From positions 43,677,527-43,741,526 of the forward strand of contig OZ020514.1 of the NCBI GenBank assembly GCA_963971425.1: 64,000 bases of DNA, written 5' to 3'. Below, piece by piece: positions 45,017 through 56,149 of the stretch. The translations under genes were made by a program, and so were the position numbers. Each line of letters starts with the position of its first letter. Within the stretch, counting starts at the first letter, position 1. A model generated the notes under the pieces. It saw only the letters and a program-made list of their open reading frames with translations, searched no databases and was not told where the DNA came from. The DNA comes from Bryoerythrophyllum caledonicum. Its lineage: Eukaryota; Streptophyta; Bryopsida; Pottiales; Pottiaceae.

Positions 45017-48000
45017 ATGGTTACTACTAGGGCTGGAGATCGTCGGAGGGGTGTGCATCGATCGCCTGCATCACGTGAAGGAACGGGCGTGGGGATGTCT
45101 AGAGATGAAGAGGACACTGTGCGTGTTAGGGAGAACGCAACAGAGAGACAACTACGTTCTAGAGCGAGAAGAAGGGAGCTTGAGGAGGATTCGCTTCAGT
45201 TGGCGTTGGTGGCTAGGGTTCCAGCTGAAGAGAACGTTGATCAATGAGATGTCCATCGGCTGTTGTCGCGCATTTCAGATTTCATTCTCAAGGAACTCGT
45301 GAATGCTGGGGAGGGTCCTTCATTCAGTAAGTTTGTACTGGAATCGGTGTTGTCGAACAAAAACATAGCTCGGCACTTGCCGGAGTGTTACCGTAGTAAC
45401 TCTGATGTAAGAGCTAGTCATGCTTTTCTTGAGTCGTACAAGAAAGAGTTGCCACTGCTGAAAAATCCTTGTTCGAAAGAGAAACTAGTGAGAAAGAAGA
45501 CCTTGCTGGAGGCTGCGGTTGGTAGTGAAGTGGCGGGCGTACGAGCGTTGTCAAAGGTTTTGGGAGCAAATCCGAAGTGTATTGCTGCAGCTGTGCAACG
45601 ACGTCAAAGCCTACAGTCCAGCGGATCCTCCATATTCATGTTGCCTGAGCGACGAAAGAGGCCCGGTCTTTGAGCCGCTGCAAGAGACCTTGTCATATCT
45701 TGGTGGTGTATAGAAACCCGTGTGAGCCCTAACAAGAAGGACGTGAGGAGAAGGCGGATGGGGCCCAAGGTGTACAAGACGCATGCAACCCACCTCCTCC
45801 TTGAAAGCCAGGTACTTTTGAACACATCCTCTGCTCTGGGTATATTTCATGTGGTCGATCGTGATATCCACGAAATTCCCCAACACACATGTCAAGTGTG
45901 AAGCCTTTTGGATATTGTATATGGCCTCTTCCCACAAGCACTATGGTCAGTTCATATACTTCTGAGATCCCTCTTTAGGTCTTTTTGTGCATATTGCTAG
46001 TACGTTGATATACGTCATAGAGGTAGTTTATATACTCCAGAAATCTTTCATACAGCAAGTCAGCAGGGCTTGTCCTCTACATACCTTGACATGGTGTAAA
46101 GCCCTCAACCCCTTCGAGAGTTTGTAAACTTTGTAGAGGTCTTTCATATATTGTAATAGACTTTGGTCATGTCGATAATTACAAGGGATTGTTCTCATGT
46201 ATACCTCGACAGAGTATAGACCCGTGAGTCATATTATGTTGATGTACGTTGTAGAGGTATCCAATATATAGTTAAACTCTAGTAATACGTGCTATACGGT
46301 ATGTCAATATGGCTTTTTCTTAAATATACCTTGCGATAGTACTAACCCAAGAGTCTTTGTATATTGGTATACCTTGAATAGGTCCGGAATACATGCATGC
46401 ATAGTCTTTCATGGGGTATGTCAATAGTGTTTGTGCCCAAACATACCGTGATAGAATAGACACTCATGAGTCATTGTACGTGTAGGTATTGGACACACTA
46501 TAGAGTATGAACCCATGAGACTAATAGTATAAAATATACACGTACTGTGTATTTAATGGACTTTATAGTCGTTGCATATGGAGAGACCTTACTGGTCTTA
46601 TGCATAGTTCCTGTGTTTGTAAACATACTATTATTTAGTGTATTCATAATACTATGTGAGGACATTCATGTACTACTGGGGTCCCATGACAACCAAATTT
46701 ACATACTTTCTCAAGGTATCGAGTGGTGCCCATTACAGAACCCTGGTCTATTTGTATACCTCGAATAAGTATCTGAGATACTTCATAAGTACAAAGCAGT
46801 GTGTGTACATACCAGGGTATATACTCATATACAGTTCGAGAGGGTATCTTTGAATCTCACAGGATGCACTGTTCTTGTTGGTTGCCAAGCTTCTTTGGTA
46901 AGGCTACATGTGTGGCTGTTTGTTGTACACATTACTGAGATTTACTTCCCTTCTCTGTCACGCAGGCTTCTTTATACGATCGATTTAGGGCATTGCATCC
47001 AAACGAGCCCATTTCAATACAAGCTTTTGAAAGACTGCGGTCCTACTTTGTGAAAAAGTGCAATGAACGGAATGTATGTTCTTGTAGGTACCATGTGGAG
47101 CTTGACATGCTACGTCAAGCTCTACAGTCATTAAGGGATGTATCAACTGGTTTCCACGTTCAGGCCTCGTGCCATTGTAGATGTGTGGTGTGTGCCGATG
47201 GGGTTGACATGGGGTGTACGGCGCATGTGAACAGTTTCGATGGAGTCACAAAGATGTGGGAGGTTGTTGTGTGCCCAAAAGTGGCAACCGAAGAATTCCA
47301 CCGCCTAGAGTGCTTGATGGATGATTGTTCAAGTTGTGGTGGGTATACCTTGCCAGTCTGCCCCCTAGAGAGTAGAGCTTCAGGATTTCATTTGAAGTGG
47401 CGGCATTTTGACAGTCACGTGGTGGGCGTCGGTGACGATGGTAGACCAAGGAAGTGAATCGGTGAGGTTTTCATGGAGACTAGCCCGAGTGAATTATTTG
47501 ACTACTTGCGGCCTAAATTGCACAAGTTCATCACTCACAAATTCGTGGCAAGGTGGCAAGACGTTCAGTGCAGGGTGAGCATGAAGGAGCTGCCCCGCGA
47601 CGTTATACTATCGCATGTTGATTTTGCGGAAAAGTACACCTTTGAGATCCAAAATGAAATTCAAAGTATGCATTGGCAATCAAGCCAAATTACTGTGTTA
47701 GTCCACATTGCGTACAGGTATGTACCTACTTCAGATACTGTGATCAAGGAGTCCCACTTCTACATATCAGATGATAGGACACACGACACTTTGTTTGTAC
47801 AACACTGCTTCCTGAGACATTGGGATTGGCTTCGCGACCATGGTGTGGAGGTCTGACGCCATTGGGTTTGGAGTGACGGTTGTGCGGGTAAGTGTATTCT
47901 GCTACGTCGTTCATAGTTGCAAACTCTGTAGCTAGCATACTTTAAAGGAGTACTATATATACTTCCATACTCTTGTGTTGGCCATTTGGGTAGTGACATA

Positions 48001-49153
48001 TCATCTAGTTCCGTGTACATACTATACTATCTCAGTCACCTACTATGTTGCGGTCGTTCATATACTTGTACCGTATTATGCAATTATATGTTTGTGTATT
48101 AAGATACCATTCAATTTTGTACAAATATAACATTATTACCAATACTTTACATAGGTGGTTGCTTGCCATGGCTTTGTAGGAGAGTTTAAGGGGGCACGGT
48201 GCATGTATTTTGTTAGTCGATATCCCGCCCTGACAGGAGGTTGCCAAATGGAGTGGAATTTCTTTGGTACATGGCACGGGAAGGGTGAGTGGGATGGAGC
48301 TGGGGCGGTGGTGAAGAGGGCTTTGCATATGGAGCAGCTCCACAACCCAGCCAGGAAGCTCCATGTTGCAAGGGATGTGGTGGGCTTTCTACACGAGAAG
48401 TTGGGAGGCTTGGTGGAGAGATCGGTTGGTGACGATAAAATAGTTTCATGGCGATACTTTCATTTTGTTGCAGTGGATGCAGTGGATCGGCGATACACAC
48501 ATAGGTGCGATACCATTCCTGGGTCAAGACAATTCCACTCTATACGAGCGGTTTCTGTTGCCGACCCGACGTCGTTGTTGGTACGTTATTTAACATGTTA
48601 TTGTCCATCGTGCTTGGATGAAATTTGGTGATCCTGTGAGCGGGGTGCGCATGTGAAGCCCTCGACTGTGGTCAAATTAGCACCGACAGACGTGACATTT
48701 GCGAGAATGATTATGCAGGACGTACAAGGCGATGAGGGACAGGATGATGCATGTGAGTACCGTGCATATGAGAGCCTTGGAGAGTTGGTTGATGTCGGCG
48801 ACAACTTTGCAATACGTGCAGACGAGGGCAACGACGAGGACGTGGACTTTTACATCCTCCAGTGCCAACAACAGAAATCTACTGTTCAAGAGAGGTTCAC
48901 ATGTAAGTGGGGCATTCAGTTTGATGTTGGACAACACACCATTCCTGGAACGTATTATCAAAAGTGGGATACGAGTCCAAATTCTTATGTATTCTTGAGA
49001 AAATCGCATGTAGCCCATGTTGATGCAGAATTAGTACTAGCTTGCAAATTTTTGATGGTTCCTACGGTACACAGGGTCAAAGGTGGTGATCCTGTGTACC
49101 AACTTAGTGACGAGACCATCGATGTCATTAGGACATCTCTTGAGAGTTTTTGA
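45017..49153 (+). pseudogene. Transposase-like RNase H-fold protein, 3 exons, five in-frame TGA codons
   Basis: Exons 45,017-45,811, 46,966-47,887 and 48,180-49,153 join in phase (GT-AG) to 897 codons. The start MVTTRAGDRRRG is basic. 'TRVSPNKKDVRRRR' (about 45,715) and 'RFRALHPNEPISIQAFERLRSYFV' (residues split across about 46,984-47,055) precede a Cys/His-rich segment. The core reads LSHVDFAEKYTF (about 47,610), SDGCAGEFKGAR (across the second intron) and WNFFGTWHGKGEWDGAG (about 48,255-48,305). I take these as the D, D and D/E positions of an RNase H-like nuclease. I know this motif order from uncharacterised transposon-like proteins shared by animals and plants. Stops are TGA at 45,245, 45,671, 47,455, 47,854 and 48,629; there is no TAA, TAG or frameshift. 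It is either recently inactivated or recoded. Confidence 0.65.
45812..46965 (+). repeat. Intron with degenerate tandem repeats
   Basis: GT-AG intron of 1,154 bp. Phrases such as 'tacctcgacagagtatagacccgtgagtc', 'ttgatatacgtcatagaggta' and 'catatact' recur in degraded form about every 100-130 bp. No gene is seen inside. Confidence 0.45.
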
Positions 49154-49690
49154 GGCCGTATTCCGCAGGCAATATTTAGGATTTTCAAACACTGTCGGTA
49201 CTTCTGGATCCTCTTTCCAAAACAATATTGGAAGGTCTGTAAGGCTTCACTAGAAAGCTTAGAGATTGCGTGTAATAGGGTACCGCAAGCATGCCCGACT
49301 TTGTAGCATAGTGATAGTATCCATGGTGGAGCTTATCGTTGTAAACTTTTCCCACTCTATATAGAAGATAACAACAATGTGGAATGGGATGTAGTATACA
49401 TTATACCATATAACATGGTGCAATATGTTGGCCTTATTTCATCAATCATAGTCAACTTTTGAACCGCAATAATTACATAGTCGGCAGACAGGTTTTAAAG
49501 GATACATTTTGCCGGAACATGTGTATGAAATAGTGTGCTATAGTTGTTTACTAGTTCTCTAGAGTAAATAATATCCCCGAGTGTAGAATTCAGTACTTCA
49601 CTGTGATGTGTATATAAGAGAATGCAGTGTTTTGTACTTTGTATACTCTGCAATTTACTCTATGTTGTTAGTAACATACATCTGGTGTAC
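49154..49690. other. Intergenic between convergent transposase-like and SUVR-like genes
   Basis: 537 bp of AT-rich sequence separate the two stop codons. No terminal inverted repeat was recognised. Confidence 0.4.
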
Positions 49691-51271
49691 TCATAGGTAT
49701 CTTCGCTGAATTGCAAGGGTGTCGCCACAACCAAGGCTTTCACATGCACACAAAAAACTAGGCACCTTGTTGGTTGTATCTTCGAAATCAATTCCATAGT
49801 CCCATGTGAGTTCTTCCCCCGCCAACACCTTCACTTTTGTAAAGAACGCTACTTGCTTACAGACCAACGAAAGCATCAAACATAGAGATGTACTAACACA
49901 GGCTTCAAATCAGGACATTTATAACAATAAAAGTGAAGCTTGTTACATACGTGGTAGTAGCCTGTCAAATGCCAGTCAATGATAACCGGGACATCCAACA
50001 AGTTTGCATCAAAGCACCTGCGTTGAAGAAGACGACAATAATATTTAAATGCAAACGATGATGTTCAAAATAAAAAAAACCTTCATAGACGGGTGTGTCA
50101 TTCATACACGGATTTGCAATGACCTATGATTTAGAAATCTGGAGACGTTTCCACGTCTGCTGGCGTCAATTGAGAGGCACTCCTTGTTGCTGCACTGGCC
50201 TTCCAATCTCCAATTCGCATCCAAGTCAAGAGCGTACTTACCTTAGCTGTGACTTCGGGTGTCCACATCCTCGCTGTACAATACCTCTCCAACGTATTCG
50301 AATACAAACGTGCCTTTCGGCAAATCCTCCAAGGTCTTTATGCCCCAGCCCTTCTGGTGGTTCACCCAACATACCTGCGAGAAGTTGAGCATGAAATGTG
50401 AATGTCAGGATTTCCATACCCGAGACCGCGAGTGAAAATTACATGACTATTGGACACTCAACTTCAAGGATATATTGAAATGACGAACCTGGAGCTTCCG
50501 CGTGACTCCCTTCTGGACAACACGATTCTTGCAATGAGAGTTGCATTTACAAGCAATCCCACATTCCTTTATAAAAGTCCTTAATATATGCCCGATACAT
50601 CTCCCAGCCTCCGTATTAGAGCAACTTGCACTATCACAATACTCATACAATCTGGTATCCAATGCAATACCCTCCTCCATCGCCTGCAACGAGACAACAA
50701 CAACCTGTCTATAAACTTTTCCTGAGGCGCAAACATGACGAAGTTAACAATCCCTATTGTAATCTTTAGAAACGGGATGACCAAAAAACTACAAAATGCA
50801 AGCTCACAACCATGATACTCTACAGTTTAAACTTACCATTTCAACATAGTGCTCGTGAAGGATGCCATCTTCGGTGTACGGGGCACATTCTGCAGCAAAG
50901 TAAGCGCATCCGCATACATTCCTCCTCCCCACACCGCACCCAGAAACACATCTTTTGCAACCATCCAATTGTTTCACAGCTTCATCCCCGTCTACACAGA
51001 CAACCTTGCTTAATGAATTTTCTACGATGTACTCGAAAGGAGCCAGTCCCATGGGTGGGTCTTCTGTAACAACCACGACAATGGGAATCCGTTCACGACC
51101 ACCGGACAAATCATAAGACCATTGTACAAATCCGACATCCGGCTGCATGCATGAAGCCAATATCTGCATTACAAAACCACCCATAGCATGTATCCTTCCA
51201 TGATGTGATACGGGCCAATGATTTAAACAATCATGCCCATCATTGAAAGATAACTCCAAGATCTCTATACC
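49691..51271 (-). pseudogene. SUVR-type SET-domain H3K9 methyltransferase, 3' exons, in-frame TAA
   Basis: Plant SUVR proteins methylate histone H3 Lys9 using S-adenosylmethionine. Exons (minus): 51,271-50,837; 50,683-50,489; 50,374-50,124; 50,017-49,951; 49,855-49,691. Phases agree. The pre-SET region shows DGCKRC, VCGC, YEYCDSASC and FIKECGIACKCNSHCKNRV. The SET region shows KGWGIKTLEDLPKGTFVFEYVGE, NVSRFLNHRC (spanning a splice), FDANLLDVP and EELTWDYGIDF; the post-SET is CACESLGC. These match SUVR1/2/4 proteins more closely than SUVH, and no SRA domain is visible. One TAA (50,243-50,245) interrupts the SET domain between 'DTRSHS' and 'GKYALDLDANW'. A single C-to-T change from CAA would explain it. 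The 5' end of the gene (probably beyond 51,271) was not found. The last acceptor (49,856) is the weakest join. Confidence 0.8.
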
Positions 51272-52620
51272 CTGTACAAACCAAGAGCACAGTAAAGTCT
51301 AAAATAGCACAACATCTTGTACACTACTCTACGCTACACTATACTACAATATATGACAATGACCTGCAATATACTATAGTGTTCCACAATATAATATAGT
51401 ATGATGTAGTATAATAGAGACTTCTGCAGTATACATCAACATACTAATCAAAAGTACATCAAAAGTACAAATCAAATACGCCCATCTCCCATTGGTTAGA
51501 GTGCAATACATAATACGCAGAATTGGGAGGGAGTAAAGTGTCAACGTTGCACTCATGAACCGAGGAGACGAATGGAATCTCGGCAAATAGACATACAAAC
51601 GATGTATGTATGGCAACTTCACGTCTCCAGGTATAGTGCCCAAGCTAAGATCAGAACCTCTTCCCCACAATTAAAGTCAAAACTTATGCAACGTGACATA
51701 GCACATTGTGTGAGCCGCAAAAACGGCCCACGATGACAGATGGACCACGCATCATGTGCGTTAAGGTTAACAAGTAGTAGAAATGGGTCATCCCATTGAA
51801 TCAGCTCGTGATTCTTGATCAAGATGGCTAAATAGCCTTTCCATTCACTAATTCCTTAAATAGGAGCCACTTTATGGCAACCACGGATTTATTAAGTTAA
51901 CCAAAAAATAATTAGGAAGGAAAAAATGAAGAGAAGATTAGGAAAAAACAAAAACAATAGAAAAGAAGGAGAAATAGAAGTGGTGGAGAAGAAATTACCT
52001 CCTACCGAATCGGGGACTGCCATTGGCCACGGTGAGGAAATCACGGAAAAAACTAGGAGAAGAAGGAGGATGGTGAGGAGAAAAGAAAAAGAATGAGGCG
52101 TTAAAAGCCCTTAAAAAAATAGTCAAATGGGTCCAAAAAGAAGTGAAAAAAAACCCTCACCAATCACTAAGTAAACTAGGAATTCCCCCAAGCAAGGGAA
52201 ATTCAAGCTAGTTAGAGTTAGATTTTTAGCATCCTTGAATTTAGCGTAATAGCTCACTTATTGGAGATCATGCACACACATGTGGCATGGGGTTAAAGTG
52301 AGATTTAGATATTCCTTGGTTAGTGGGACACCCACTTTTGTTAAATGCAAGGGTGGCTAGTGATTTATTAGCTTCTTAGTTACTAATTGTTTAGTGTGAC
52401 CATTAATGTGCCCATCTAAAAGTGGCGGCTGTGGACGTTGAGGGAACGACCATGGGAACAAAGAAGGGAGCAAGGGCCTTGGGGTTACCCCTTGGGAGGA
52501 CGCTCATTCGAAGTGTGAGGGGTAGGAGCTAGGAAACGGAGAGGAGGTGTGTGGAAAGAGAGAGAGAGGTAGGGTTCCAAATTTCCCCCTCCTGTGGGCT
52601 GGGATTTGATTCAATTGTTA
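51272..52620. other. Possible 5' part of the SUVR-like gene; no firm exon
   Basis: Minus-strand frames at 51,374-51,670 and 51,619-51,822 show no recognised domain. 51,300-51,420 is a low-complexity 'tatactaca' tract. The segment 51,880-52,150 is purine-rich, as in a leader. No gene could be supported. Confidence 0.3.
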
Positions 52621-52634
52621 CGAAAATTAGAGAG

Positions 52635-53277
52635 CAGATAGATCAGAGCGTTGGCTTTCCAACAAGCTCTTAAATGTGCGGATCAGAGTTGTGACAACGA
52701 AGATATGGGCTGCGGAGCAAGGACAACCAGCTGGAGCAATCGGCGGCGGATCTCACTTGTCCTCAGATTTCCCCTTGTCAGTCACAGAGTTCTTGTCCGA
52801 TGAAGCTTAGATTCTAGGAATAGATAGATCAGAGCATTGGCTTTTTAACAAGCTCATGAACGTGCGGATCGGAGTTGTGACAACAAAGATACAGGCTGCG
52901 GAGCGAGGACAACCAACTGGAGCAATCGGCGGCGGATCCCACACGGCCTCGGTTTTTCCCTTGTCAGTCGCGGAGTTTAGGTCCAATCAAGCTAATATTT
53001 TAGGAGTAGATAGATCAGAGCGTTGGCTTTTCAACAAGCTTACAACCGTGCGGATTGGAGTTGTGACAACGAAGATACGGGCTGCGGAGCGAGGACAACC
53101 AGCTGGAGCAATCGGCGGCGGATCCCACAAGGCCTCGGTTTTTCCCTCGTCAGACGCGGAGTTTTGGTCCAATCAAGCTGAAATTTTTGGAGTAAATAGA
53201 TTAGAGCGTTGGCTTTTCAACAAGATCAAGAACGCGCGGATCAAAGTTGTGACGACGAAGATACGGGCTGTGGAGTG
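52635..53277 (+). repeat. Tandem repeat of about 186 bp, 3.5 copies, open in phase
   Basis: 'tagatagatcagagc' starts units at about 52,635, 52,821, 53,007 and (partial, 'taaatagattagagc') 53,193. Each holds 'gttgtgacaacgaagatac', 'caatcggcggcggatc' and 'ttttcccttgtcagt'. A period of 186 equals 62 codons, and the frame 52,856-53,278 stays open across the units with a repeated 'RIGVVTTKIxAAERGQPxGAIGGG' phrase. Confidence 0.85.
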
Positions 53278-53280
53278 AAC

Positions 53281-53465
53281 AACACAAGGAGAGGAAGACG
53301 ACCACAACACAAGAAGAGGAGGACGACACGATCACAGAAGAGGAAGACGACCACAACACAAGAAGAGGAAGACGACCGCAGCACAAGAAGAGGAGGTCGA
53401 CACGATCACAGAAGAGGAAGACGACCACAATCACAAGAACGAACACGAACACGGAAGAGGGTGAA
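53281..53465 (+). repeat. Minisatellite rich in gaagaggaagacgaccacaa
   Basis: About six imperfect units of 24-30 bp built from 'gaagaggaagacgaccacaa' and 'cacgatcaca'. Both strands stay open (Arg/Asp/His-rich on plus, Ser/Val-rich on minus). It directly follows the 186-bp array. Confidence 0.8.
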
Positions 53466-54364
53466 TTGAGCGGGATCAGGGAGCCTCCTTCCTCTCCCAA
53501 TTGATTCATTATCCTCTTGATTGCATGTGGAGAAGGAACCCTAATTTATCCCAGTTACACAAATCGTGCGGAAGCGCTGTCCAATTTGCAATAGAATTAG
53601 GGTTTCCATCAATATAAACAAAACAACCAGTTTGAATGCAAGTAGTGAGGGAACGTAGCTGGGCCTCATGTATGGTATAATGTTCAAATAAGATTACTTG
53701 TGTGAATGCATGTGGTATACATGTGAATGTATGTTGCACGATTTGGAATGAACGTGTAAGTTAAGTGTGCACTGCTGGTCGTGGGCTGTGAGTCCAGGAT
53801 TGAGTCAAAGGGTTTATTGAAGGCTTCCATCGTGTTAAGCAAGAAAAACTAAGAAGAATTCGAAAAACAGATATAGAAAACGGAGTCATAACCACGAAGA
53901 TAATGAAGAACTAAACTCTAGGTATAAAAAGAAGAAGCCTGTCTGCTGGCCGCTGCTGTCAGGGTCGCACTTTGGTCTGGAATTGGTTGCTGAGGTTCTA
54001 ATCAAGTTCACAAGGTTAAATTGAACCTATCTAAGCTTTAAAACGTTGGAAACGGAGTCTTAAGGTGGAACTTATGCTTGTTTAAAGGTTGGGGTCAATT
54101 TAAGGCTGAATTCAGCCATCACAGCACTAATCGGTAATGAACCTCCTTAAGTAACCACACCATGGGTCACCGTGCTCGTATGGATGGTCGAATGATGGTT
54201 GAGCAAGGGGCTATATCCCACACTTAGGGTCTTGTGTTCAAGATAAGCCACCCGTTAGGGGGCGGTTTATTTGGCTCACACATTGCTTGGCTACAAAAGA
54301 TGAAAATGCCCTTTCCGCATACACTGCCTACAATAACTCTTATTAGGCACATGTACTAATACCG
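53466..54364. other. No recognised feature
   Basis: Short minus-strand ORF at 53,509-53,739 without a known domain; otherwise non-coding. Confidence 0.35.
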
Positions 54365-55533
54365 CTACTTAGTCTTTGCAGTCTTTACCTTTCCAGCTTT
54401 TGTCCCACCAACCTCGTCCCCCACTCCATCATCAGTACCTATAGCATCAATATTTTTTCTCTTACCTGGCTTCTTCTTCGTAGGATGTACAATGGCCGCC
54501 ACCTCAACAGCTCTATGGCCGCGTGTCCGCATCTTGCCCTTCCCCTTTGCCCGTGTCTGTGCGCCAAGAGAATATGTATCGGCTACCGCATTTGCAGTGT
54601 CTTTGCCACTGGCTACGACATTTCTATGCTTCTTTGTCTTCAACGCCGAAAGCATGTCTCCACACTCCGCAATCAGCCGTGCCTCCGCCATGAGCTCGTA
54701 TTCACCTTCCAAACTGGGCACTTCATTGTCCACGTGCTCACTCCGTGCGGCCACAAAATATTGATCAAATTTGAACATGTGGATACAAGGTGGTCGCAAT
54801 TAAGATAGGCATGTCAACCTAACTTCGTGGCATCCATAACAAGATTGAAGAGAGCACGGGCAAAGACACAAAGACGTCAAGACACCCATGCTCGACTCTG
54901 CGTACCTGATTTTATGACAACTTCCTTCTCGTTCTGCCCAACACAAGTATTCTTACTGGATTTTGCCACGCCTGTGGATATGTCCTTACGACTCAAAGGT
55001 GACTTCACCTCCTTTGCTGGACGCTCAGCTGACATAGGCTGCTTCATGAAGTCCACTACTGCAGGCATAGGTGAGGCTGCACCCTTCATTGGTGACATAC
55101 ACATTGAGACAGGTGGAGAGGAATTTGGCTGTGCGGCGGGGTCCACAGCTGTCCGAGGAGTTCTTCCACCACCAACACCTCGTGATAGGTACGAGATCAT
55201 CGGAGTGGTGAAAACAATGTCGTCCTTCTTTGAGTTGTACAACACTCGACGTAGGGTGCTCACTACATCATCCAAGGCCGGCACCTTTAATGCGCCCGTT
55301 GAGAAAAGAGTAGGGTCAAGCTCCGGGAACTCGGCAGTACCTCCAGGTCGAGAGGAATGTCGAGAGTCACATATAGTCACAGAGTTGACCCTGACCTGGC
55401 TAGTCTCACCAGCGTTGTGTATGCCTGTGGTGGTTGAATTGGGTCTATGCTCCACATGGGATGTACCTACAGTCCCCAATGTCCAACAAAACCCATGCGT
55501 GAGCATCTGAAGACACTCCATCACTCGGATCAT
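54365..55533 (-). CDS. Two unknown minus-strand ORFs, probably exons of one gene
   Basis: ORF 54,877-55,533 (218 residues) contains 'LDDVVSTLRRVLYNSKKDDIVFTTPMISYLSRG' (split over a longer run) and then a Pro/Ser/Lys-rich tail. ORF 54,365-54,799 (144 residues) starts 'MRPPCIHMFKFDQYFVAARSEHVDNEVPSLEGEYEL'-like and ends in Lys/Arg-rich nuclear-localisation-type runs (KKKPGKRK, KVKTAKTK). The character (disordered, basic) fits a nuclear or gag-like protein, but no domain was recognised. It lies on the same strand as, and 3 kb upstream of, the SUVR-like gene; a link is speculative. Confidence 0.35.
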
Positions 55534-55639
55534 ATAAATATACTAATTCCTTGTACATAAAAGTATTCAATGATCCATAGAGATGCAAAGCAGCGGAGTC
55601 TTTAGTCTACAACCAAGTATACAACCCTCAGCTTCACAT

Positions 55640-56145
55640 CCCATGCACGCACCCTACACATAAAGCCCAGGTATACATTCCACCAAAGTTGACAATTCGT
55701 AGAATAAAATACCCCATCCAAGTACAAGTGACATGACCCAAATATACATCCCGTACAGGAAACTATACCCCACCCGAGTATATGCCCCTATCAAATATAC
55801 ACCCGAAACAATAATGTACAACCCACCCAAGGTTACACCCCTACCCAAATATATACCCGTGCAATTTTGTATACATAGCCTGATTATATACACCTATCAA
55901 TGGCCTTAACTCGGTACTGTTCTATATACCCCATCAAGGGTATACACCTCTATGAAATACATACCCGGTACCGTTGAATATACCCCACCAAGGATATACA
56001 CCCCTGTCAAATATACACCCAATATAGTTCTATATATCCCACTGATGGTATACACCCCTATGAAATATACATCCATAACAGTTCTATATACTCCATTGAG
56101 GGTATACACCCCTATCAAATATACAACCGTTACAATTCTTTTTAA
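55640..56145. repeat. Tandem repeat, about 54-56 bp unit
   Basis: Roughly eight degenerate units of 'ggtatacacccctatcaaat' plus 'atacacccgtaacagttctatatacccc'. The last four (from about 55,940) are regular, keep codon phase and encode 18-residue IYTPVKYTPxxVLYxP units fused in frame to the gypsy protease region. Confidence 0.85.
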
Positions 56146-56149
56146 CGTG

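Noticed and set aside
45611..45937. Minus-strand ORFs opposite the first transposase-like exon
   Set aside because: They cross the exon/intron boundary of the phase-consistent plus-strand model and have no recognisable domain.
45017..49153. Selenocysteine as the explanation of the TGA codons
   Set aside because: Five sites in one protein, no visible SECIS-like hairpin, and land plants are not known to use selenocysteine; deamination or another recoding is simpler.
50180..50242. Intron removing the TAA of the SUVR gene (donor gtaagt at 50,241)
   Set aside because: The TAA lies before the donor, the intron would be under 60 bp, and the unspliced frame reads on with family-like sequence (LDLDANW).
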